Position numbers and translations under genes: made by a program. The notes beneath the pieces were generated by a model that was not told where the DNA came from, did not search any database, and worked only from the letters and a program-made list of their open reading frames with translations. A DNA stretch of 64,000 nucleotides. It comes from Cinnamomum chago. Its lineage: Eukaryota; Streptophyta; Magnoliopsida; Laurales; Lauraceae. The stretch lies in assembly GCA_038049695.1 (NCBI GenBank), contig CP142454.1, positions 90,356,501 through 90,420,500 of the forward strand, read 5' to 3'. This document shows positions 39,980 through 51,620 of the stretch, piece after piece (position 1 is the first letter of the stretch; the number at the start of each line of letters is the position of its first letter).

Positions 39980-42190
39980 TGTTAGGAATATTCTAGATTG
40001 CAATTTGATGGATGCATTATCATTCAAAGCATCATTTGATTTACACACTTGCATTGGTTTTAAATAAACTTGAAATCTTGTTTTATTCATGCATTGCTTT
40101 TAAGATTTGTAAAAGTATTGATTTATGCATGATTTGTTTTTTCATCTTGGATGCATTTGATTTAGAAAAGAGTTTTCAAGAAATCAAGCAAGCCTTTGTT
40201 TTAAAAGTTTTGAATCTTTTTAGGCTTTTTATGTCATGTTTTAAAAACCATTAGAATCTTTAAAACATGTTTTCCAAGCTTGATTTAGTGGCCAAAAGGT
40301 CCCCCAAAGAAATAACTTTGAAATGACAAAAGTTGGATTTTTTGTCAAAAGGGGGGTTGTCCCGGCAGTGTCGTCGGTCGACCGAGAGGCAGGTCTCGGT
40401 CGACCGAGACAACTGCAGGCAAAAATTGCCTGGGAGCACCAACGGTCAGAAATATGACCGTTGTGTGTTCTCGGTCGACCGAGGCCTGTTTCTCGGTCGA
40501 CCGAGAACTAGCCGTTGGCCACTTTTTCCTATAAATATGAGTTCTTTCCCTTGCCAAAAGTTGGGAATTTTTAACCCCTCCTTGAGAGGATTTGAGGCAT
40601 ATCAAAAGGGAAAAGAACCAAGGGATGAAGGGGAAGATTAGGAAAGCTAAAGCTTGGATTAATGAAGTTAAACCACCAAGTAGGCTCTTCCTTTCTTAAT
40701 CATATGTTTTCATGCTTTGTTTTATTTTTGGTAAATCATTTCTAGCATGATAAACTATGTTTGTGTTGTGTCCTTAACATGTTTTATGTTTTGAGTTGAT
40801 TTATTATTTTGGATACAACACCATGTGATTCAATTTAAGTAGTACTTAACTTTGGTAAATCTAAGTAGATCATGTTAATGAAAAACCTTTGAAATCATAT
40901 GTAACATGATCCATATACTTGGTTGAATCTTTGGTTGTTGTTTTTCCTTCATGAGAAAATCACTTTCAAAACTATCTTATGTTTTGGACTCAACCTCTTT
41001 ACAAATCATATGTTTTCATGTTTTGCTTTATCATTGGTAAATCTTAGTAACATGTTAATCTATGATTTGTTGTATCCTTAGCATATTCTATATTTTGAAT
41101 AGATCTATTGTTTTGGATACATCACCATTGATTCATCAAAGTAGTACTTAACTTTGGAAAATCTAAGTAGATCATGTTAATGAAATATGTAACATGATTC
41201 ATATACTTTGTTGAATCTTTGGGTGTTGTTTTTCCATCATAAGAAAATCTCTTTCAAATGTATCTTATGTTTTGGATTCAACATCATTACAAATCATATG
41301 TGTATTATTGTTTTAAAGTTTCACAACTTGCATCACTTTGATAGGTAAATCATTTTCAAGTTGTATTTATAATTACATATGATTTGTCCCCTAATTTCAA
41401 TCAAATCTATTTTTATGTTTTGAGCTTCATTGATGATTTGATTGACATCCCTATGCATCACATGTTTAGAGCTAATCCATTTCATACAACTTGTGTAACT
41501 TTGATATCATTAACAAGTTGTTACTTTTAACATGTGATTGCATTACATCCTCAATCATAAATGTTTTATGAGCTAAAATTTTCAAAAGCCTTAGGCATAC
41601 ATTTATGAGCTTTCATTTTCTAAATGATTGAGGACCACACACACACACTTCATATGTTTTCATCTTTGCATCCATAGTGTGAGTGTGTAGTTGTTATTCA
41701 CTTCCATATCCGCCTATTTTAGAGGCAAATGTAATGAGCTAAAATGAATCTCCATCTAGTGTATTAAAGACACAACTTAGTGAGATAACCAACCATGTGG
41801 TTGAAGAGGTTATTGCTTAGCCTATAAAAGCATAGTGTATAGGTTGATGTTAAGCCTTGAAAAACATCAATGTAAGGTTATTGCTAAGCCTTGGAAAGCA
41901 TATTGTAAAGGTTATTGCTTAGCCTATTGAAAAGCATAAATAGTGGAAATCCGGTGGGGTGTTGGTTCACAAGCCGGTAGTGGATGTAGGCATTGAGGCC
42001 GAACCACTATAAATACTTGTGTGATGGTGCTTGCTTTGTGGTGATTGTTTATATTAGCTTCCGCATATTGTTTGATAATCATCACATGTGACTAGTTTGT
42101 TTTAAAGAAGTTAAAATTGTTAAAATTGGTCATAAAAGAAGCTCACCCTATTCACCCCCCCTCTAGGGTTCGGATCCAGGTGGAATTACA
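39980..42190 (+). repeat. TE-E 3' LTR
   Basis: 2,211 bp, same length as the 5' LTR and without a difference in any stretch I compared. Followed by GACCC. Confidence 0.95.
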
Positions 42191-42417
42191 GACCCATGAG
42201 TAACAATGGCTTCATGTGTATCTCTTCGCTATACACATTGATGGAGGTATACGCGGGTGCATATACCATCTTGTCGAGCAATCAGTAAGCCCAAGTTATG
42301 GTTCAAAAACATGAGCATTTTTTAACCATAAGTGAGGCTGGTTATCCGGATTTGCATGATCAGTAAACTATCATTTGAACGATGTCACATCAATGGATAT
42401 CATGACTATCCATGATG
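42191..42417. other. Unassigned 227-bp segment
   Basis: Lies between TE-E and the start of homology with the 60,574 copy. Joined across TE-E it continues GGACTAAATCAATCGGACCC (34,646-34,665), which is LTR-like, but after ACCCAT it no longer matches the LTR at 46,749. No gene or repeat recognised. Confidence 0.4.
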
Positions 42418-42496
42418 TCCGGCATCAACAACAACAGCCAATCACCGTTACTGCAACAAGCTCTTAATACCCTCCCATGAAGAAGAAGAAAAAGAC

Positions 42497-44182
42497 TTGA
42501 TCTATTCATCAAGTTGGGTTGTATTTTTAATTAATTGCATTTCCATTTCAGGTGAGGACGTAGATGAAAATGAAGAAATGTACTTCGAACCGGAAAAAGA
42601 AACGGAAGATGTAAAACCAAGTCCCCCCACGGAGGAAAAGGTTAAACAAATTAATCTAGGAACAGAAAGTGACCCCCGTCCAATCTTTGTAAATACAGAA
42701 TTGAATAAAGATGAAATTTCGGAGTATACTTGTCTTTTGAATGAATTTAAAGATATTTTTGCATGGTCTTATTCTGAAATGCCTGGCCTTGATCCAAGAA
42801 TTGCAATGCACAGATTAAATTTAAGAAAAGATGTTAAACCCATTAAACAAGCTCAAAGAAGATTCCAACCAGACATAATGGATAAAATTGAAAAAGAGGT
42901 TCAAAAGCTAAGAGATGTTGGCTTCATTAGGGAGGAACAACATCCTGATTAGTTAGCCAACATCGTTCCAGTTACAAACAAAAATGGCCAGATTAGAATC
43001 TGTATTGATTTTAGAAATTTAAATAAGGCTTGTCCAAAGGATGAATTCCCTTTACCCATCGCAGAAATCATGATTGATAATACTTTTGGTTACGAAAGAA
43101 TGTCTTTTATGGACAGTTTCTCAGGATATAACCAAATCAAAATGCATCCTAATGACCAGAAGCACACTGCATTTCGAACACCATTTGGAATCTATGGTTA
43201 CACCGTGATGCCTTTTGGTTTAAAAAATGCAGGGGCCACTTATCAAAGGCCAATGATGAAAATCTTTAAAGATATGCAACATAAAAAGGTGGAGTGTTAT
43301 GTAGATGATCTTGCTGTTAAAAGAAAAAGAAAAGAAGATCACCTCAAAGACCTCAGGGAAGTGTTTGAAAGACTTCGACGGTATAAACTCCGCATGAACC
43401 CATTGAAATGCTTTTTTGGTGTTTCTTCGGGAAAGTTCTTAGGGTTTATTGTTGGCAAAGATGGAATCGAGCTTGATCCAATCAAAACAAAAGCCATTTT
43501 AGAAATGAAACCTCCTAGAAATCTAAAAGAGCTAAAAGGACTCCAAGGTCGATTGGCTTATATTCGAAGGTTTTTTTCTAATTTATCTAGAAGATGCCGG
43601 CCATTCTCACTTCTAATGAAGAAAGGAGTGAATTTTATATGGGATCAGGCATGTGATGAAGCCTTTGAAGATATCAAAAAATATCTTACTAGGCCTCCTG
43701 TTTTAGCTGCTCCAGTGCAATGGAGACCATTCATTTTGTATACGCGAACTCTTGATCACTCCTTGTGGGCAATGCTGGCACAAAAGAATAACCAAGGGCA
43801 TGAGGTGACACTTTACTACTTAAGTAGGATGATGGTAGGAGCAGAACATCGATATCCACCGATAGAGGAAGAATGCCTTGCGCTAATGTTTGTAATACAA
43901 AAATTAAGGCACTACCTGCTCTCACAAACAGTTTATCTTGTCTCTCGTGTAAACCCATTAAAGACCTTAGTAACAAAGGCGGGATCTTTGAGTGCAAGAT
44001 TAGCAAAATGGTCAATTCTCCTTTCCCAATGTGATATCATATATGTCCCACAAAAAGCAGTAAAACGTCAAGCATTAGCAGATTTCTTGGCCGCGCATCC
44101 GTTACCACCTGATTCTGAGCTAAGGGATGCTTTTCCAGATGAACCAGTCTTTTACATTGAGACCTTTCAGACCTCAAAATAA
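42497..44182 (+). pseudogene. C1 reverse transcriptase and RNase H (broken)
   Basis: One reading frame with a TAG at 42,950-42,952 replacing Trp, in the H-P-D-W-L-A-N context seen in the other copies, and TAA at 44,180-44,182. It has the F-I-R-E-E-Q-H-P and F-M-D-S-F-S-G-Y blocks, and Y-V-D-D near 43,299. RNase H follows, with F-I-L-Y-T-R-T-L-D and the Y-Y-L-S-R-M segment. The three codons missing in TE-A before the I-R-I-C-I-D-F block are present here. An old copy, but still easy to align. Confidence 0.88.
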
Positions 44183-44581
44183 GAAGCTTGGGAAATGTAT
44201 TTTGATGGTGCTAGTAGGACGGATGGAAACGGAGAAAGGATATCTGGGGTAGGAGTTGTCGTCGTAACCCCTGATGGATATATGATCCCTTATTCCTTCT
44301 CACTAATCAAATCATGTTCTAATAATATTGCAGAATATCAGGCCTTTATTATGGGAATGGAAATAGCTCATTAGGCACAAATTCGACATTTGAAAATACG
44401 TGGAGATTCAAAACTCATTGTAAATCAAGTGAATGATCAATACGATGTTAAGAAACCCGACATTCGCCCCTACCATAAGATAGCTCAACGATTGATGAAC
44501 AAGTTCATTTATTGTAATATTGAACTTATCCCGTGAAGCCAGAATGCAAGGGCAGATGCACTAGCAAGTCTAGCAGCCTCG
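44183..44581 (+). pseudogene. C1 second RNase H (broken)
   Basis: In the same frame as RT: M-Y-F-D-G-A start, A-E-Y-Q with the Glu retained, G-D-S-K-L-I-V-N, and R-A-D-A-L-A at the end. Stops at 44,372-44,374 and 44,534-44,536. The domain supports Tat placement and shows what TE-A lost at the catalytic Glu. Confidence 0.82.
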
Positions 44582-45969
44582 ATGGCGCTTCCTGAAGGAG
44601 AAGTCCTTAAAGTATTGGTTTGTGAAAGAAGGATCTTGCCGCCATTAGATACACATGAAGCCGTTGCCAAATGCCAATTAGTCAAATCAAGTAGACTTTC
44701 TGTATGCGAAATGGCAATCGGAGACTGGCATGACCCATTTATTGATTATGTGCAGTTTGGAATTTTACCAGATTTCCCAAAAGAACGAACAAGCATAAGA
44801 AGGAGGGCTCCTAAATTTTACTATGACGTCAATACCAAAACTCTATATAGAAAGTCATATGATGGTATTTTACTTCGTTGTTTATCAAATCAGGAGGCAG
44901 ATCAAGTCATGACCGAAACTCATAGTGGAACATGTGGAGCACATCAACCGGGTCCAAAATTATGTGATCGAATTAGAAGGATGGGTTATTATTGGCCAAC
45001 TGCACATGAATTAGCCAAACGATGTAAAGCTTGTCAACTTCATGCTGATTACATACACAGGGCCCCTGAACCTTTGCACCCTTCAATGACATCCTGGCCA
45101 TCTGAAGCATGGGGAATGGATATAGTTGGGCCGATTAATCCTCCGTCATCAAAGGGGCATTGGTTCATATTTGCCGTGACAGACTACTTTTCTAAATGGG
45201 CTGAAGCAGTAGCCTTGAATGAAGTTAAGACCGCCGTTGTTCTAAACTTTCTCAAAACCAACATTATATGTAGGTTCGGGGTCTCGAATAGGTTTGTCCA
45301 TGATAATGGACCGCAGTTTCGAGACCATCGTTTTTATAAATTCTGAGAAATATCACATCAAAAGTATTTGTTCTACAGCTTATTACCCACCAGCCAATGG
45401 TTTAGCCGAAGCATTCAATAAGACGATATGCAAACTGTTAAAGAAAATGGTCCCTAAAAACAAAAGAGATTGGCACGAACGATTGCTAGAAGCGCTATGG
45501 GCCTATCGTACCACAGTTCGAGGAGCAACTCAATTTACACCTTTCTCACTCGTATATGGCTGTGAAGCCATTCTACCACTCGAAATTCAAATCCCTTCAC
45601 TCCGAAATGCGTTAGCTAGCGGCATGATTGAAGAAGGGAATGCAAAATTACGGCTACAAGAATTGGAATCTCTTGACGAAGAAAGGCTCATCGCTCATCA
45701 AAACATAGAGATCTACCAATCTTGAATGGCAAATGCGTTTAATAAAAAAAGTACATCAAAGGGTCTTTAAAAGGGGCGATTTGGTCCTCGCTGTTAAAAG
45801 ACCAATGATCATCACTCATAAATCAAAAGGGAAGTTTACAGAAAAATGGGAGGGACCATTTGTTATCGATTCTGTCTACTCTAATGGCTCTTATAGTTTA
45901 ACTAATCAAGATGGTGATCGATGCCTTATGCCCATCAATGGCAAATTTCTTAAGAAGTATTATCCATGA
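44582..45969 (+). pseudogene. C1 integrase (two frame breaks)
   Basis: Zinc-binding H-H-C-C region near 44,920-45,050, first Asp in G-M-D-I-V-G-P-I (about 45,119), second in H-D-N-G-P-Q-F (about 45,300), and Glu in N-G-L-A-E-A-F (about 45,407). A small indel at about 45,344 shifts the frame between the second Asp and the Glu. TGA near 45,723-45,725 and another shift follow before the C-terminal piece, which ends N-G-K-F-L-K-K-Y-Y-P, as in TE-A. Confidence 0.87.
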
Positions 45970-45984
45970 AAACATGTCCTCTTA

Positions 45985-46240
45985 TCACCTTCGATTTTCG
46001 ATATGATGCCTCGAGTCATAAAAGTCTCGATATAATGCCTCGAAAACCGAAAAGTTTTGGACCTCGACACCAAGCTTCGGAATATTTAAAAGTTCCGATA
46101 TCATGCCTCGAAGTTCATGATATGTCAAACTTTGATATCAAGCCTCAGAACATTTAATGTTTTGATACCAAGCCTCAAAGTTTGCAACATGTTGTTAAGT
46201 ATCAGAACCTCAAAAGTTTTGATACTATGCCTCGGAGATG
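45985..46240 (+). repeat. C1 3' short repeats
   Basis: About eight degenerate copies of roughly GATATCATGCCTCGAAG, spaced 25-45 bp. The position just after the integrase is the same as the arrays of TE-A (16,495-17,650). Both contain ATGCC, but the units are otherwise different. Confidence 0.75.
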
Positions 46241-46640
46241 GAAACTCCAAATTTAACATTTCAATATGTCATGTGAGCCTTGACTGTGGCTTTTGAAGAT
46301 ATGCTGCCAACCCCAAAAAAAAAAAAGAGGACACACTTTAGGCTGAATCTAGCTTGTCTCAATCTATCTAATTGGTATGAAAAGAAACTCTCCAGCATGA
46401 GTTACTCAGTCAACATTTTACAATAATCACTCAGACCAGGTCAGGAAGTCAATCCCACTGCCAAGCTCAAACTTGTGTGGATAAATTCTGAGTAAAACTG
46501 AGAAGACATGTATACTTTGTTTTTGGCATATGCAAAGGGGGATTTTAAATGGACGAGCCCAATGAGAGAGCCCATATGGAAAAATTGTGACGCGATGGGT
46601 TCGAGGCACGCCTACTCCGGAAAACTCCTCGTCAGCGATC
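46241..46640 (+). other. C1 3' untranslated region
   Basis: Non-coding stretch between the repeats and the polypurine tract; no gene or repeat recognised. Confidence 0.5.
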
Positions 46641-46655
46641 CTCGAAGGGGGCATT
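46641..46655 (+). other. C1 polypurine tract
   Basis: CTCGAAGGGGGCATT directly before the LTR start TGTTGG; nearly the same as TE-A at 23,765-23,778. Confidence 0.8.
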
Positions 46656-48878
46656 TGTTGGAAGATAAAAAATATATATTCATCACCATCAATACTTGGA
46701 CCGTATCCAGCGTGATCTTGATCAAGTGGGACTAAATCAATCGGACCCATCCCCAACCCAATGATTTGTGACCACTACATGGCATGGAATTGTACCCTGA
46801 TGAATTTGGTGGCTCCTATCAAAATCTCTTAAATTTACGAGGGAGATTAACATGATTAATATAGGTTCAAGCCAGCCATATCATGTCCAATGAAGCCCAA
46901 GTTAAATTTTCGGGCCTAAACAACATGACCAATTTTGGTTGATTCAGGCACAAGTCAATTTCTGACCTAGGCCATATAACCGACCTTGGTTGATTCAAGT
47001 CCAAGCTAATTTTTTGGGCCTAAAAATGCATGACCAATTTTGGTTGAATCAGGCTCAAATCAATTTCTGACCCAGGCCATGTGACCAATCTTTGTTGATG
47101 ATGGTCCAGGCCTGAGCCATATGAATTAATCCATGCTAATTTGTGGCCAATCCATGCCAATTTCTAGCCTGAGCCATATGAATTAATTCATGCCAATTTG
47201 TGGCCAGTCCATGCCAATTTCTAGCCTGAGCCATATGAATTAGTCCATACAGCCAATTTTGATTGAATAGAGGAGGGTCATTTCTGGCCTAAGTATGTGA
47301 CCAATCTTGGTCTAAGCCAAAGCTAAATTCTAGCCTAGGCCTGACCCAAGATAAAAATGACAATCTATGAGACATGAAATCCACTGTCCCAGGACCTGTT
47401 TAGATGGGCCTAAACCCAGCGATGCATTGGGTTGACTTATGTATTGACATGCCTAAATCTATTTAGCCATTGGGCTCATTCCCAAATTAATAACTGGCCC
47501 CCTGTTTATGTGAGTCACACCCCATGTTATACCCTATGGTTGGGAGTGGATCTCTAGCCAATTAATTTTCCATGACCCATCAGACTCTCTCAGATTTATG
47601 TGGTAGTGTGTTGGGACCAATTAATATAAGGCTAAGCTGATTTTTTTATGACCATGTCGTCCAGGTTTAACCCAATTTTTGGTGACCAATTCATCAAATC
47701 CATGTGACCAATTTGATAGACTATGAGCAGGCTATTATTTTAGTCACGTTACCAAAAATTGTATGAACATCAATCATGTGATGGGAGCCAGATCTTTTGC
47801 AAACATGTGGTTAAATGACATGTGGAGTCTAAGTGGAATACCCATTCTTTAGATGAAAATGCCACCACCTCATGTTGAAAATGTCACCCACTCATGAGAT
47901 GAAGGCAAACGATCATAAGAAATGGCAAGGTAGTTAGTTAAAGGAGGACATGTGGTGTTCATCCACTCTAAGGTAGAGAAAATGGGTAGGAAATGGAGAA
48001 CGTGGGGACAACAACTGCCTTGGAGATGGCTCCAAGAAGCCTATAAAAGGCCACTACCTGATGCAAGAAAAGGGAGGAAAAAAAAAAAACAAAAGGCAAG
48101 GAAAAACTTTGTAGAATTTGATATAATAAAAAAGAGAGAGAAATACGTGCCATTTTCCGATGACGCGCTGCCGGAATTATCAAGCGAAGAGATCATTCCC
48201 GAAGAGAAGATTTGAAGCAGATTAAGGACTAAGATCATGCCTCCATCAAGTGATGGAGCATGATTTCCTAGTTTTGAGCCAAATCCCCACATTTTTTTTA
48301 TTGTCTATTTGCATTTCATGTAGAGTGAGAAAACAGGATTGCATGTGTAGAACCTCTTTTTGAGTCTACATTTCCTGATTTTTTTTCTCTGAATTTATTG
48401 CTTGTAGGTAATGTGGCATTGTAAATTCATTTTCATGAATACAAAAAAAGAAAAAAGAATGAATTGATATCTTTATCTGTGAATATTCATCTCAAGTTAT
48501 TTATTTATTTATTTATTTTTATAGTAATCCATAAGTCATTCAGGTAAGGGCCGTCATCATCCATTATAAGAAAATGAGTGTGCACAACATACTTAGCTTC
48601 TTGAGGATGTGACTTCTGTTTGACTCCCACCTGTTGAAAATATGCTTTGAATCAGCACAAATTATTTCATCCTCAAAAACCCATTCAGACAAGTATCTCT
48701 ATATGTTCCAAAATATGATTGGTGGAATAGTTTGTCAGATTTACTGATTTAAAATTTCATGAGCATTTTATTAAGTAACAGTTTCTGTTTATAATTAATT
48801 CACATACCATCCTGCATCTAATGAGCATATTGGGTTCTACAAATCCATTGAACTTTCATAAAAATTTCTGCCCGTACA
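46656..48878 (+). repeat. Tat-type LTR shared by C1 and C2
   Basis: 2,223 bp from TGTTGGAAGAT to about CCCGTACA; the 3' end is less certain because seven bases separate it from the PBS. A polypurine tract precedes it and a PBS follows it, so it serves as the 3' LTR of C1 and the 5' LTR of C2. It holds direct repeats of CCTGAGCCATATGAATTA and CCATGCCAATTT phrases (about 47,100-47,250), related GACCAATTTTGGTTGA phrases (46,928-47,100), and a TATTT/ATTT microsatellite near 48,500. A candidate TATA box is at 48,042 (TATAAAAG). Confidence 0.82.
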
Positions 48879-48885
48879 GAATTTT

Positions 48886-48903
48886 TGGCATACCCAGTGG
48901 GAC
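48886..48903 (+). other. C2 primer binding site
   Basis: TGGCATACCCAGTGGGAC, related to the TE-A PBS at 3,658. tRNA not assigned. Confidence 0.75.
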
Positions 48904-48978
48904 AACAACTCACTGTTTATTTCTTCTTTTCAGGTTGCATAACATAAAGTATCTCAAGTTTGTCATCAAGTTTCATCA

Positions 48979-50023
48979 ATGGCAACCAAGCTTGTCGTCA
49001 CCTTTGATGATACCAAGTACAAGGTCTACCTAGAGGCCAAAGTCCAAGCAAGAAACTCCGTGCAAATTATCAAGACCCGTGTAAGGACTGCAAAGAGAAG
49101 GTTTGAAGAGTTGCAAGGAGAAAATGCAGTTTTGGAAAGTCAAAAGTTTGCTTTCTCCAAATCTCATGAAGTGTCAAAAGAAGGAAAAGTTCCTCATTTT
49201 CAAGTTGATCATCTAGCTAATGGTCAGCAAGTTCACAAAGGGTTAGAAAACTACCAAGTTCCAATGGACATGCAAGGGACGTCCAACCATGGAGCTGATT
49301 GTCAGTTAGCTAACTCTCACCAAACTCCATCAACATATCAATTTCAAAATAAAGTATGTTTGAATGGATCCAAGTTTAATCAATCCATTAAATTCCAATC
49401 AAATATAAAATGTCAAATGAAAAATGACGAAGATAATTTTGTAGTCCCATGCACCTACACCTGCGCCACTAGAGCGGTATGGTTTACGGGTCATGGACGC
49501 TAAAAAATGAAACAAAAGACCCTTGTATCTGGCACTTACCCCACCAAAGTGGTAAGAAAGACTAGAACTTGGGATGATGTTACTAGGTCCCGTCCTAGTG
49601 CTTACCCCACCAAAGTGGCTAAGCCTGGCTTGACGCAACGGCCTAGGAAGACTTCAGTGTGGGACCAATTGTCTGTACCCATTGAAAATGCTTTCGAGCC
49701 TCTCACCTTGCTTAAGGGAAAGAATGTGATAATGGGTGAAAAGGCCCCGCAGCGCCCCCATAAGAAAATGAGAGGTCCTTTAGTTGTCAGATTTTCACCG
49801 GGCTCAAATGATCCCTGAATGGTGACAAGAAAAAACATGCCAGCAGAATTTAGACCTCGAAGCAAAAAGGATGATTATGACTTTGTTGCAAAGAAGCAGA
49901 TGGTCCGACCTCGAGTTTTATCCAAGAGCTATAAAAAAAAAGAATTAACAAACGAGTCTACTTAAGTGGGAATCCACCTATGCAGACTCAATCCGTTCAC
50001 CAAGTCAAGCAAGACAAAGCTCA
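48979..50023 (+). pseudogene. C2 gag, N-terminal part
   Basis: Starts M-A-T-K-L-V-V-T-F-D-D-T-K-Y-K and corresponds to the start of TE-A gag. It is basic, with a short predicted helix, then two Y-P-T-K-V phrases 31 codons apart in the segment after 49,507. TAA at 49,501-49,503, TGA near 49,816 and TAA near 49,960 interrupt one frame. Solo LTR S1 ends this segment. Two further copies of this region, inverted, form TE-F at 1-789 and 34,439-34,577. Confidence 0.82.
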
Positions 50024-51620
50024 TGTTAGAGTTTTTGTTTTGTTGCAATTTGATAGGATTCATTCATTTTCATAGCTTGACCTCTCATTTTTTCATGTTC
50101 TTATTCTTAGGAATTTCATGCATATTTCTCATTCATATTCTTTGTTTTTATCATATGTTATGCATGGTTTTCAAATCAGTTATGTTTCTTAAATTCTTGA
50201 AGTTTTGAGTTCAGATTTTCAAGCCTCTAAGTGTTTAAATCTTTAAGTTCAAAATCTTTCAAGCTTTCCAAAGTTTCCTTCTTTAAATCCAATTTTGAGT
50301 TTTCATGACTTTCGAAAATCAGTTTTCATCCTTTTTCAGTCATGAATTCATGCTTGAGAAATGTGTCTCAAAGTCCCTTGGAAAGATGCCCTCTATGTTG
50401 TAAGTTTCTAAAATTTCAGAAATTCTGGGCAGTCTTCAGGTCGACCTGCCTGTGTGGCCGGTCGACTGGGCACACTACGGGTCGACAGGGAATTTTGAGC
50501 TGAAGCCTCTCCAATGGATTTATTTATAGTTGTTGTGTGTACCCGGTCGACCCGGCCCTGTACCAGGTCGACTGGGCACTAGCCGTTGGGAACTTTTTCT
50601 TTATAAAAAGTGGCTTTTTGTTTGGAAAAAGTTGCTGAACTTTCAGGGACTTTTGAGGCCAAAGTCTTACAACTTTTCAAGAGCATTATTGAAGGGATTA
50701 TGAAGCCACTCCATTGACTCAACCTTTGATCTTCTAAATGGGTGTGCTTCCTTTATCCTAAATCTTTTAAAATCATGCTTTGTCTCTTTATCTTTGTTTT
50801 TCTTCAAATGCATGATTAAATAGATGCTTACCTTTTGAAGTGTTGTGTTTCATAACATGCTTAGAACTTTGAAATATTTTAGCTTTATGAATCCAACATA
50901 TTGTTTGTGTTTCACATGAAATTGGTTTCTTGTTTCAAAACTAACTTGTTAGACTTAAGTTTATCTTCTTTAAAAACAAGTTAGTTCACTTTAAAAAATT
51001 CATGTGTTTGTCAAACAACTCTTTCTCATACATATGATTATCATCTTTGCATCAATTTAAAGTCTCAACTTTCTAAAAAGAGATAGAGTGATTTCTAGTA
51101 TATGCATTATTCATAGACTTTGTCATTCATATGCATGCTTCTAGAAGTTGAGATTTCATTTTCTAATTAGCCTATTTAGAGGCACTCATTTGCACTTACA
51201 TTGTTCTCTTAATCCATGCATTCGCAGGCATCTTTCTTAAGAGAAAATCTTCTTGTTGTAAAGGTTGGTGCTTAGCCTTGAAAAGCATGCATAGTGTTGT
51301 AAAGGTTTATGCTTAGCCTTTGAAAAGCATAGTGATGTATTTGTAAGGTTGAAGGTGAACCTAAACCTTAGTTGAGTAAGTGAAAATCTGGTAGGGACAC
51401 CGGGAGTAGATGTTGGCATGTTGGCCGAACCACTATAAATGCTTGTGTTATGGTAATTGTCTTTATGCTTACTTTTCATGGATGATGCTCTCTTGGTTGA
51501 TTCTATTATTCTTCTTCAAAGCATAAGAGACTTAAAAGCTAAGAGAGTTAAAATTGGTCTAGGTATTTGAGCTCACCCTATTCACCCCTGCCCCCTCTAG
51601 GATTCGATCTTGGACTTTCA
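50024..51620 (+). mobile_element. S1: solo Sirevirus LTR
   Basis: 1,597 bp, TGTTAGAG to GGACTTTCA, with perfect target duplication GCTCA (50,019-50,023 and 51,621-51,625). It has the Sirevirus LTR layout: GTCGAC palindromes (AGGTCGACCT at 50,438-50,447 and others to 50,572), TATA box TATAAAAA at 50,602, repeated TTAGCCTT phrases in the 3' part, and the CCTATTCACCCC block near the end. It is a distinct subfamily from TE-E and S2. Confidence 0.92.

Larger units (their letters stand above)
34666..42190 (+). mobile_element. TE-E: complete non-autonomous Sirevirus, no coding capacity
   Basis: 7,525 bp. Two LTRs of exactly 2,211 bp, perfect target duplication GACCC (34,661-34,665 and 42,191-42,195), PBS and PPT in place. 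The internal 3.1 kb has no gag, protease, integrase or RT; it corresponds to the non-coding body of TE-B with gag deleted. The LTRs are identical wherever I compared them, including all ORFs in both. That implies a recent insertion using proteins from another element. Confidence 0.93.
42418..46655 (+). mobile_element. C1: 3' part of a second Tat-type element
   Basis: From the RT leader to the polypurine tract, followed directly by an LTR. It is closely similar in DNA to 60,574-61,998 (C2) and similar in protein to TE-A. Domains in order are RT, RH, second RH, INT. The 5' LTR, gag and protease are missing on the left, where sequence 42,191-42,417 and TE-E are found instead. Confidence 0.85.

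Noticed and set aside
48495-48520. ATTT microsatellite
   Set aside because: Simple repeat within an LTR, of no special significance.
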